NCBI GenBank assembly: GCA_965277425.1
Contig: CBDICR010000005.1
Location: 682,001 to 746,000, forward strand
DNA length: 64,000 nucleotides
Reading direction: 5' to 3'
Source of the DNA: Poindextera sp965277425
GTDB taxonomy: Bacteria; Pseudomonadota; Alphaproteobacteria; Caulobacterales; Caulobacteraceae
In this document: in pieces, positions 26,803 through 35,047 of the stretch
Numbering within the stretch: the first letter of the stretch is position 1
How the letters are laid out: each line of letters opens with the position of its first letter
Position numbers and translations under genes: made by a program
Notes under the pieces: model-generated
Database searches by the model: none
The model's input: only the letters and a program-made list of their open reading frames with translations
What the model was told of the DNA's origin: nothing

Positions 26803-28441
26803 ATGGCGGGTTGGGCCTATGCCGACATTTGGGAAGAGATCGCCGCCGCCGTGCCTGGCCGCCGCGCCCAGGTGCAAGGGCCCCGCGACCTGACCTGGGG
26901 CGCGTTCGACGCCCGCGCCAACGCCATCGCCCGCGTCCTGCTCGACGCCGGCCTGAAGCGCCAGGCCAAGGTGGCGGCTTTTCTCTACAACGGGCCGGAA
27001 TATCTCGAGACCTATTACGCCGCCTTCAAGGCGGGGCTGGCGCCGGTCAACACCAACTACCGCTATGGCGTGGAAGAGCTGGTCTATCTGTTCGACAACG
27101 CCGACGCCGAGGCCGTGGTCTTCCATGCCGCCTTCGCCGAGGTCGCCGCCAAGGCCCGCGCGCGCCTGCCGAAGGTCAAGGCTTGGCTCGCCGTGGCGAC
27201 GCCCGGCCATCCCGTTCCCGACTGGGCGGAGGACTATGAGGCGATCGCCGCGGTCGGCGAGGGCCGGAATCGCGCCCTGGGGCCGCTCGGGCGACGATCT
27301 TCTTTTGATGTACACCGGGGGCACCACCGGCATGCCCAAGGGCGTGATGTGGCGCCAGGAGGACCTGTTCAAGGTGCTCGGCGGCGGCGGCAATCTGATC
27401 GAGGCCCTGCCGGCGCTGGAGACCCCCGCGCAGGCCGGCGAGCGGGCGCGGACGGCCGATGCCAAGGAAGGCTCGGTTTTGCGGCTGGTGCTGACGGCCG
27501 CGCCGCTGATGCACGCCACCGCGCAATTCACCGCCCTCAGCGCCCTCACCGGCGGCGGCGCCATCGCCACCCTGCCGTCGCAACGGCTGAACCCGGTCGA
27601 ACTCTGGTCGGAAGTCGAGCGCCTGGGCGTTACCGGCGTCACCATTGTCGGCCAGGCCTTCGCCCAGCCGATGCTGCAGGCGCTGGACGCCAATCCCGGC
27701 GGCTGGGACCTAAACCGGCTGCGGGTGATCAACTCCTCCGGCACGGTCTGGAGCCATGAGAACAAGCAGGGCCTGCTTCGGCACGCGCCGCACATCACCC
27801 TGTTCGACAGCCTGGGCTCGTCCGAAGCGGTGGGCATCGGCGGCTCCAACTCCACCGCCGGCCAGGAGGCCGCGACGGCCAAGTTCGTCCTCGGTCCCAA
27901 TACCGCGGCCTTCACCGAGGACGGACGGCGCGTCGAGCCCGGCTCGGGCGAGCGCGGCCTCCTGGCGCTCGCCGGCTTTCTGCCGGTCGGCTATTACAAG
28001 GACCCGGAAAAGTCGGCCAAGACCTTCCGGGAATTCGAGGGGCGCCGCTGGTCGGTTCCGGGTGATTTCGCCACCGTCGAGGCGGACGGATCGCTCATCC
28101 TGCTCGGCCGCGGCTCGCAGGTGGTCAATACGGGTGGCGAGAAGGTCTTCCCGGAAGAGGTCGAGGAGGCGCTGAAGCGTCACCCTTCGGTCTATGACGC
28201 GGTGGTGGTGGGGGTGCCGGACGAGCGCTTCGGCGAGCGCATCTGCGCCGTGGTCGAGCTGGCGCCGGACGCGCCGACGCCGACCTTGCAAGAGCTGGCC
28301 AGGCACGTGCGCGATCACCTGGCGGACTACAAGGCGCCGCGCGAACTGGTGCTGGCGCCCGTCGCGCGCTCGCCGAACGGCAAGGTGGACTACAAGGCGG
28401 CCAAGACGCTCGCCCTTGAACGGCTGAGGCTCACCGCCTAA
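26803..28441 (+). pseudogene. Acyl-CoA synthetase (AMP-dependent ligase), frameshifted
   Basis: The 5' part, from ATG 26803 (with AGGAG 9 bases upstream), encodes the N-terminal half of an acyl-CoA synthetase (LKRQAKVAAFLYNGPEYLETYYAAFKAGLAPVNTNYRY) up to GEGRNRALG. The rest is in the next frame and carries the AMP-binding motif LLLMYTGGTTGMPKGVM and the C-terminal GEKVFPEEVEEALKRHP and NGKVDYK. One extra G in the run gggg at 27279-27282 accounts for the break: with three Gs the protein reads RALGRSGDDLLLMYTGG. It may be a real mutation or an assembly error. Restored it would be about 545 residues and would activate fatty acids to CoA esters. Confidence 0.85.
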
Positions 28442-28535
28442 TCCCCCCTATCGGCCCGGCCATGATTTGGCCGGAAGCCGCCCTATTATGCGCCCGACCG
28501 GCGACGCGAGGTTCGCGTGCGATTACGGAAACCCC

Positions 28536-30614
28536 ATGAAGACCTCTCATTTACGCCTCGCTGTTCTGGTCGCCGTCGCCTTGGCCGCGCCCGCGGCGCA
28601 GGTCGCCGCCCAACCGAACGCCGTGGGCGGCGCGCCGGCGTCCACCTCGTCCGCGGTGACCGCGCCGAAATACGGCGCCTGGGGCTACGACGAGAGCGGC
28701 CGTGACCTGTCGGTCAGCCCGGGGACCGATTTCTTCCGCTACGCCAACGGCGCCTGGTTCGACCGCGAGCAGATTCCGCCCGACCGCACCCGCTTCGGCA
28801 ACTTCGACAAGCTGGGCGTTCTGTCGGAGAACCGCACCCGGCTCCTGATCGAGCAGGCCGCCGCCGGTCAGCTGACCGATCCCGATGCGGTCAAGGTCGG
28901 CGACGCCTACAAGGCCTATATGGACGAGGCGCGGGTTGAGCGCCTCGGGGCGCAGCCGCTGACCCCCGATCTCGACGCCATCCGCGGCGAACGTACGCGC
29001 GAAGACGTCGCCGCCGTCATGGGCCGCTCGCCCCTCGGCTTTCAGAGCGCCATCTTCGACCTGTCCATCGACGCCGACGCCAAGGACCCCGGCCGCTACG
29101 CCGCCTATATCGATGTCGGCGGTCTCGGCCTGCCTGATCGAGACTATTATCTGGAGCCGGCGTTCGCGCAGAAGAAGGCGGCCTATCAGGCCTATGCCGC
29201 CAGCCTTCTTAAGGAGATCGGCTGGGCCGATCCGGACGCCGCGGCCCAGGCCGTCGTCGATTTCGAAACCAAGCTCGCCGGCGCGAGCTGGACGCGCGCC
29301 GAGGAGCGCGATCCGGACAAGACCTATAATCCCATGACGGTCTCCGACCTGGCGACCTATGCGCCGGGCTTCGACTTTAAGGCCTTCCTGGCCAGCGCCG
29401 AGCTGGGGTCGCGCACCACCATCGTGCTGGAGGCCAACACCGCCTTTCCGAAGGTGACGGCCATCTATGCGGCGACCCCGGTCGAGACCCTGAAGGCCTG
29501 GCAGGCCGTCCATCTGGTCGATGCCGCCGCGCCCTATCTTTCGGATCGTTTCGTCCAGGACCGCTTCGCCTTCCGCAACCACGAGCTAGCCGGTCAGCCC
29601 GAGATCCAGCCGCGCTGGAAGCGCGCCGTCAACTTCGACAATCGCACCCTGGGCGAGGCGGTCGGCCGTCTCTATGTGGCCCGCTACTTCACCCCGGACG
29701 CCAAGGCCAAGATGGACGCCCTGGTCGGTAACTTGAAGGACGCCTTCCAGGCGCGCCTGCAGCGCGTCGACTGGATGACCCCCCAGACCAGGGCCAAGGC
29801 GCTGGAGAAGCTCTCCGAGTTCACGGTCAAGATCGGCTATCCGGCGAAATGGCGGGACTATTCGGCGCTGGCGATCAGCCCGGACGATCTCTACGGCGAC
29901 GCCGAACGCGGCGAAGCCTTCGAGTGGCAGCGGCAGATCAAACGGATAGACGGGCCGGTCGACAAGCTGGAGTGGGGCATGACCCCGCAGACGGTCAATG
30001 CCTACTACAACGCCAGCAACAACGAGATCGTCTTCCCGGCCGCCATCCTGTCGCCCCCCTTCTTCGACGCCAGCGCCGATCCGGCCATAAACTATGGCGG
30101 CATAGGCGCCGTCATCGGCCATGAGATGACGCACGGCTTCGACGACCAGGGACGCAAATACAACGGCCAGGGGCGACTGGCGGACTGGTGGACCGCCGAG
30201 GACGCGGCCAAGTTCCAGGTCCGCGCCGACCGTCTGGGCGCGCAATATTCAAGCTTCGAGCCCCTGCCCGGCACCCACATCAAGGGCGACCAGACCATGG
30301 GCGAGAACATCGCCGATCTGGGCGGGGTCCTGCTCGCGCTCGATGCCTACCACGCCTCGCTGCACGGCCAGCCCGCGCCGGTGATCGACGGCCTGACCGG
30401 CGACCAGCGCTTTTTCCTGGGTTTCGCGCAGATCTGGCGCGAGAAGATGCGGGACGACGCCCTGCGTGAGGCCCTGGTCTCCGACCCGCACTCGCCGTCG
30501 CACTATCGCGTGGTGGCGACCCTGCGCAACGTCGACGCCTGGTACGACGCCTTCAACGTCAAGCCGGGCGATGCGATGTACATAGCGCCGGATCAGCGGG
30601 TCAGGATCTGGTGA
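28536..30614 (+). CDS. M13 family metallopeptidase (neprilysin/PepO-like), exported
   Basis: A 692-residue protein with a clear signal peptide (MKTSHLRLAVLVAVALAAPAAQVAAQ). The zinc site is HEMTH at 529-533 in VIGHEMTHGFDDQGRKYNGQGRLADWW, with the third ligand in GENIADLGGVLLA. The C terminus (VKPGDAMYIAPDQRVRIW) matches the M13 end motif, and NAYYNASNNEIVFPAAIL is the substrate-binding segment. It should cut peptides in the periplasm. I chose ATG 28536, at the start of the signal peptide, over an in-frame ATG 23 codons upstream. Confidence 0.95.
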   Translation: MKTSHLRLAVLVAVALAAPAAQVAAQPNAVGGAPASTSSAVTAPKYGAWGYDESGRDLSVSPGTDFFRYANGAWFDREQIPPDRTRFGNFDKLGVLSENRTRLLIEQAAAGQLTDPDAVKVGDAYKAYMDEARVERLGAQPLTPDLDAIRGERTREDVAAVMGRSPLGFQSAIFDLSIDADAKDPGRYAAYIDVGGLGLPDRDYYLEPAFAQKKAAYQAYAASLLKEIGWADPDAAAQAVVDFETKLAGASWTRAEERDPDKTYNPMTVSDLATYAPGFDFKAFLASAELGSRTTIVLEANTAFPKVTAIYAATPVETLKAWQAVHLVDAAAPYLSDRFVQDRFAFRNHELAGQPEIQPRWKRAVNFDNRTLGEAVGRLYVARYFTPDAKAKMDALVGNLKDAFQARLQRVDWMTPQTRAKALEKLSEFTVKIGYPAKWRDYSALAISPDDLYGDAERGEAFEWQRQIKRIDGPVDKLEWGMTPQTVNAYYNASNNEIVFPAAILSPPFFDASADPAINYGGIGAVIGHEMTHGFDDQGRKYNGQGRLADWWTAEDAAKFQVRADRLGAQYSSFEPLPGTHIKGDQTMGENIADLGGVLLALDAYHASLHGQPAPVIDGLTGDQRFFLGFAQIWREKMRDDALREALVSDPHSPSHYRVVATLRNVDAWYDAFNVKPGDAMYIAPDQRVRIW

Positions 30615-30861
30615 AGGCGCTTTAAAAAGCACGGCCCGCCGCGGGGAATCGTCGCGACGGGCCTATGGCCGCTTAAAGGTAGCGGGCGTTTCCTCCCCGA
30701 AACGCCGAGGCGCGCGGACTCTGCTGGCCCGTGTCGTCTCTCGCTCGCGAAAGAGACGGTGTTTCCGGAACCTTGTCAATCTTTTGCGCTCCCCGGTGTT
30801 TCAAACGCGCAATATCGCTGGGAGCGAGCGGCAAGTTCGATCAAAATGGGCAGGCCAAACG
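30615..30861. other. Intergenic region between M13 peptidase and hisG
   Basis: A 247-bp gap between convergent genes. It holds a hairpin at 30633-30663 (11-bp arms with one mismatch, 9-base loop, 18 bases after the peptidase stop, no T run) and a second at 30735-30758 (arms cgtctct and agagacg). Either may end transcription. No gene or RNA gene was recognised. Confidence 0.5.
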
Positions 30862-31827
30862 TCAATTCCGCTCGCCGAGGCGTCTACCAAGGGTATCGGC
30901 GGCGGCGGACTGCGGCTCGAAGGCGAAGTCCGGGCGCACGACCGTCACCGGCCCCACCCCGGCGTTTGCAAGCGCCGCCGTCACCTCGAACAGGTCGGCC
31001 GCCTCCGCCAGCAGTCCCTGGGCGCGCCGTGTAGCGCCGCGGGCGAGGAAGGGACGAATAGCGGCCTCGGCGGCCATATCCTGATCGGCTGGCCACGAAA
31101 CCAGCACCGCGTGCGTGGCCCGGGCGCGCGCCTCGACAATGCTCATCAGCCGTTGCGCCGAGGCGAGCTGGCCGGGCGTCCAGCGGGCGACGAGACTGGC
31201 GCAGAGCTGCGCCTGACTCTTCAGGATCAGGCCGTCCTGCAGCACCTTCAGTCCATTGGCCCTCAGGGTCGAGCCGGTGGTGGTTATATCGACGATCAGC
31301 TCCGCCTGACCGGCGGCCGGCGCGCCTTCGGTGGCGCCGCTGGATTCGACGATGCGGTAGTCGACGACGCCGTGGCTGGCGAAAAAGGCGCGGGTCTGCA
31401 CCATATACTTGGTCGCCACTCGCATGCGACGGCCGGTGCGCGCGACGAAGGCGGCGGCCACCTCCTCGAGGTCGGCCATGGTCTCCACGTCGATCCAGCT
31501 GGCCGGCGGGGCAACGACCAGATCGGCGCGGCCGAAGCCGAGCGCCCGCATCAGCAGCACGTGCGCCTCGACCGCCTCGCCGCGTTCGCGCAACAGGTCC
31601 TCGCCGCTGACCCCGATGTGCAATTCGCCCGTATCCAGGCCGGCGGCGATGTCGGCGGCGGGAAGCAGCAAGACCCGCACGTCGGCAAGGCCCTTGATCT
31701 GCGCCACGTAACCGCGCTCGCCGCCAACGGCCTCGAGGTCGAGCGCGCAATCGGCCAGCCAGGCCTCGGCCTGGTCCTTCAACCGGCCCTTGGAAAAGAG
31801 GCCGAAGGTCAGCGGCGCCCCGGTCAT
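30862..31827 (-). CDS. hisG: ATP phosphoribosyltransferase, catalytic subunit
   Basis: A 321-residue HisG. The catalytic domains show LTFGLFSKGRLKDQAEAWL, GVSGEDLLRE, RVATKYMVQTRAFFASHGV and the PRPP-binding AELIVDITTTGSTLRANGLKVL. This enzyme makes the first step of histidine synthesis from ATP and PRPP. The extra C-terminal 100 residues, ending in VTAALANAGVGPVTVVRPDFAFE, recall the regulatory domain of long HisG, although hisZ is directly upstream, which usually goes with the short form. The ATG overlaps the hisZ stop (ATGA). Third gene of hisS-hisZ-hisG. Confidence 0.93.
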   Translation of the reverse strand: MTGAPLTFGLFSKGRLKDQAEAWLADCALDLEAVGGERGYVAQIKGLADVRVLLLPAADIAAGLDTGELHIGVSGEDLLRERGEAVEAHVLLMRALGFGRADLVVAPPASWIDVETMADLEEVAAAFVARTGRRMRVATKYMVQTRAFFASHGVVDYRIVESSGATEGAPAAGQAELIVDITTTGSTLRANGLKVLQDGLILKSQAQLCASLVARWTPGQLASAQRLMSIVEARARATHAVLVSWPADQDMAAEAAIRPFLARGATRRAQGLLAEAADLFEVTAALANAGVGPVTVVRPDFAFEPQSAAADTLGRRLGERN

Positions 31828-32960
31828 GACGTCTTCCCCGCCTGCGCCCAGGCGCGCCCAGGCCGAACCGCGCAACCGACGGCGCCGCGCGCCGTCCCGC
31901 CCAGATGCGCGGGCAGGGCGTCGTAGCGGCCCCCGGCGGCGACCGGCGCCTCGTCGCCGAGTGCGGGGCTGCGCACCTCGAACAGGAAGCCGTCGTAATA
32001 GCTGAACGCCCGACCGAAATTGGCTTGGAACACCAGCCGGTCTTCAGGCGCGCCCTCGGCGGCAAGGGCGTCCAGCCGCCTTGCCCAGGCCTCGAGCTCG
32101 GCGTCCAGGTTCAGCTTTCCGGCCCGCGCGAGATCGGCGGCGCGATCCAAGGCCCGTCTTGGCGCGCCCGAAAGATCGATGAAGTCGTGGATCAGTTTCG
32201 CCTCGGCGGGGGTCAGCCTGGGCGCGCGGGCGGCCTCGCCGCGCGCCACCAGACGATGAGCGATTTCGCCCGCCGAGCGCCCGCCCACCGGCTGAATGCC
32301 GGCGATCGACCAGAGGTCCTGCAGCACCGCGGTGGCTTCGACTTCCGGCAGCCCGGCCAGCAGGTCCGCCAGGCGATCGCCCTGGCGTACGGCCGGCTCC
32401 GGCTCTTGCGCGCGGGCGAGTTCGCCGACGAGGGCGCCGGGTCTTGCAAAGGCCCGCTTCAGCCGCGCCGCCAGGCTCGGCGCCAGGCCGATCGCGTCGA
32501 TCAGCGCCGAAAACAGCGCCACGTCGCCCAGGATCATCACCAGGTCGTCGCGCCCGCCGGCCGCCGCCGCGCGCCAAGCCAGGCCGGCGACTTCGGCGTC
32601 GGCCGCGGGCTCGCGGCCGCCGCCAAAGGCCTCCAGCCCGATCTGCAGGAACTCCTCGGCCCGGTTTGAGCCGCGCGGCGCGACGCGGAAGGCCTTGCCC
32701 TCATAGAGGTATCGACCATCGCCGCCCGCCTCGGCGATGTGGGCGCGGGCGATGGGGATGGTGAAGTCGGGCCGCAGACAGGCGTCCTCGCCATCGCCCT
32801 GCACCAGGAACAGGCGCCCGCGCATGGTCTCGCCGGCGAGGTCGAGCATGAGGCCGAGCGGCAGCATCACCGGCGCATCGACGAAGGGCGCGCCGAGCGC
32901 CGCGAACGGCGCGCGGATGGCGGTCGCCACCTCGGCCGGGACGGGCGGTTCGAGCCTCAT
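31824..32960 (-). CDS. hisZ: ATP phosphoribosyltransferase regulatory subunit
   Basis: A 378-residue HisRS-like protein without synthetase activity. It keeps the class II fold (LPLGLMLDLAGETMRGRLFLVQGDGEDACLRPDFTIPIARAH, GRYLYEGKAFRVAP) but has lost the histidine and ATP site residues. HisZ joins HisG to give active, histidine-sensitive ATP phosphoribosyltransferase. The C-terminal half has inserts with Ala-rich helices. It overlaps hisS upstream and hisG downstream by four bases each (ATGA), a tight operon. Confidence 0.92.
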   Translation of the reverse strand: MRLEPPVPAEVATAIRAPFAALGAPFVDAPVMLPLGLMLDLAGETMRGRLFLVQGDGEDACLRPDFTIPIARAHIAEAGGDGRYLYEGKAFRVAPRGSNRAEEFLQIGLEAFGGGREPAADAEVAGLAWRAAAAGGRDDLVMILGDVALFSALIDAIGLAPSLAARLKRAFARPGALVGELARAQEPEPAVRQGDRLADLLAGLPEVEATAVLQDLWSIAGIQPVGGRSAGEIAHRLVARGEAARAPRLTPAEAKLIHDFIDLSGAPRRALDRAADLARAGKLNLDAELEAWARRLDALAAEGAPEDRLVFQANFGRAFSYYDGFLFEVRSPALGDEAPVAAGGRYDALPAHLGGTARGAVGCAVRPGRAWAQAGKTS

Positions 32961-34426
32961 CGCGCCGCCTCGACAATGCCCCGGATGGTCGCGACCAGAT
33001 CGGCGCGCGGCACGGTGACCTGGCCGGGGCGATCGCCGCGCCAGCTCTGGTTGTCGCCGACCCCGGCGGCCAGGACGCGGCCCAGGTCGAGATCCTTGAT
33101 CGTCACCTGGCCGGCGGCCCGTTCGTCGCCGCCGACGATGACCGCCGCTGGGGAAAGCCGGCGGTCGGCGTAGCGCATCTGCGCCTTCATGCCCGACTGG
33201 CCGAGATAGACCTCGGCGGCGACGCCGGCGCCGCGCAGTTCGGCGGCCATGGCGAAATAGTCGGCCATGCCCTCGGCGTCGAAAGCGATGATCACCACCG
33301 GCCCGCGCGACTTGGCCGCTTCAATGCGACCGGCGGCCCTGAGCGCGGCGGCCAGACGCGATACGCCGAACGAACAGCCGGTGGCGGGCATGGGCTCGCC
33401 GGTGAAGCGGGCGATCAGGTCGTCATAACGGCCGCCGCCGCCCAGAGACCCGAAACGCATCGGCTTGCCGCGTTCGTCCAAGGTCTCCAGTAGCAGATCC
33501 GCCTCGAACACCGTGCCGGTATAGTATTCGAGCCCGCGCACGATGGAGGGATCGAACGCGGCCCTCGTCTCATCGACGCCGAGACTGACCAGGGCCTGAT
33601 GAATGCTCGAAAGCTCGGCCAGGCCCTCGTCGCCCTCGGCCGAACCGCCGATGACATTGGCCAGACGATCGAGGGTCTGTGGTCGCCCGCCGGCGCCGGC
33701 CGCCACGAAGGCTAAAACCCGCTCGGCGGCGGCGGCGTCGAGGCCCGCGCCCTTGGTGAAGTCGCCGGACTCGTCCTTGCGGCCAGGCCCAAGCAAAAGC
33801 GCGACGCCCTCCGGCCCCAGCCGGTCGAGCTTGTCCACCGCCCGCAGGACGACCAGTTTCTGTCTGGCGTCCACCGCGCCGGCGGATGTCAGCAGCCCGT
33901 TGAGCAGCTTGCGGTTGTTGATCCTGATCACCGCCTGGCCGCGCTCGAGGCCGGCGGCCTCAAGGCCCTCGACCATCATGGCGATCATCTCGGCGTCGGC
34001 CTCGGGACGAGCGGAGCCGACCGTGTCGGCGTCGCACTGCACGAACTCGCGAAAGCGGCCGGGCCCCGGTTTTTCATTGCGCCAGACGCTGCCGACCGCA
34101 TAGCGGCGGAAGGGTTTGGGCAGGGCCTCGCGGTTCTCCGCCACGAACCTGGCCAGCGGCGCGGTCAGGTCGTAGCGCAGCGCCATCCACTGCTCGTCGT
34201 CGTCCTGCAGGGCGAAGACGCCCTCGTTCGGCCGGTCGGCGTCGGGCAGGAACTTGCCGAGCGCATCGGCGTATTCGAAGGCGCCGGTGGCCAGGGGCTC
34301 GAAACCGTAGCGCTCATAGGCGGCCGAGACGGCGTCGACGATCCGGCGCTCGGCGGCCAGATCGCCGGCGCGTTTGTCGACGAAGCCCTTCGGAGCGCGG
34401 GCCTGGGGACGGAAGGTCTCGGTCAT
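32957..34426 (-). CDS. hisS: Histidyl-tRNA synthetase
   Basis: A 489-residue class II synthetase. Motif 2 region is FRRYAVGSVWRNEKPGPGRFREFVQCDADTVG; the histidine motifs appear as IVRGLEYYTGTVFE and SLGGGGRYDDLI; motif 3 is GCSFGVSRLAAAL. The C-terminal anticodon-binding domain follows. The order and inserts match the alphaproteobacterial HisRS subgroup, which is known to read tRNA-His that lacks the usual G-1. It heads the hisS-hisZ-hisG operon, so charging and histidine synthesis are expressed together. Confidence 0.95.
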   Translation of the reverse strand: MTETFRPQARAPKGFVDKRAGDLAAERRIVDAVSAAYERYGFEPLATGAFEYADALGKFLPDADRPNEGVFALQDDDEQWMALRYDLTAPLARFVAENREALPKPFRRYAVGSVWRNEKPGPGRFREFVQCDADTVGSARPEADAEMIAMMVEGLEAAGLERGQAVIRINNRKLLNGLLTSAGAVDARQKLVVLRAVDKLDRLGPEGVALLLGPGRKDESGDFTKGAGLDAAAAERVLAFVAAGAGGRPQTLDRLANVIGGSAEGDEGLAELSSIHQALVSLGVDETRAAFDPSIVRGLEYYTGTVFEADLLLETLDERGKPMRFGSLGGGGRYDDLIARFTGEPMPATGCSFGVSRLAAALRAAGRIEAAKSRGPVVIIAFDAEGMADYFAMAAELRGAGVAAEVYLGQSGMKAQMRYADRRLSPAAVIVGGDERAAGQVTIKDLDLGRVLAAGVGDNQSWRGDRPGQVTVPRADLVATIRGIVEAAR

Positions 34427-34563
34427 GGGCGGCGCTTAAAGGATCGCGCGCGGCCGGGCAAGGAACCGCAACGCCCGCCGGGGCCCGGTAGCGGCTCGTT
34501 TACCCTGACTTGATAAGGCTTGCAGCCGACCGTTTCGCCGATCGAGGATGAGGACTTCCGCCC

Positions 34564-35037
34564 ATGTCATGCGATGTCGCGCTCGCCGCCTTTCTGATGT
34601 TCGCCCAGGCCGGCCCGGCCGCAACGCCTCCTCCCGTCGCGGCGATCGCCCAGGCCCCGGTCTCGGTGGCCGGCGAGCCGCTGTTCAAGGACATCGTCGG
34701 GCGCGCCGGCGCGCTGAAGAGCCAGGTCGACGCCTACCGCAAGGGTCTGGCCGGGGCGAGCGAGGCGATCACGCTGCCGCAGTTCGGCCAGTTCAGCGAC
34801 CAGATCGGCCAGCTCGCCCTGCTCGACCAGAAGGGACACGAGGTCCTGGTGGCGCGGGGCTCGACGGACGACCTGAAATGCATCCTGCACGGCATTTCCC
34901 AGGACCTGGCGGCCAAGCTCGCCGCCGTCTCCGCCGCCAAGACCGGCCATGACCAGGATCTGGCCCTGCGCGACATGTTCTTCCTTTTGAGGGACAACGT
35001 CGAGGTGATCACCGCCCCGCCGCAACCGGCGGCTTAG
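34564..35037 (+). CDS. Putative exported protein of unknown function
   Basis: A 157-residue protein starting MSCDVALAAFLMFAQAGPAATPPP. The N terminus is hydrophobic and could be a signal peptide, but it lacks basic residues, so export is uncertain. The body (LFKDIVGRAGALKSQVDAYRKGL, TDDLKCILHGISQDLAAKLAAV, DLALRDMFFLLRDNVEVI) is mainly helical with one cysteine. I do not recognise the family. It is divergent from hisS and converges with the DsbD-like gene. Codon usage fits the neighbours. Confidence 0.6.
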   Translation: MSCDVALAAFLMFAQAGPAATPPPVAAIAQAPVSVAGEPLFKDIVGRAGALKSQVDAYRKGLAGASEAITLPQFGQFSDQIGQLALLDQKGHEVLVARGSTDDLKCILHGISQDLAAKLAAVSAAKTGHDQDLALRDMFFLLRDNVEVITAPPQPAA

Positions 35038-35047
35038 ACGCCGGGGT

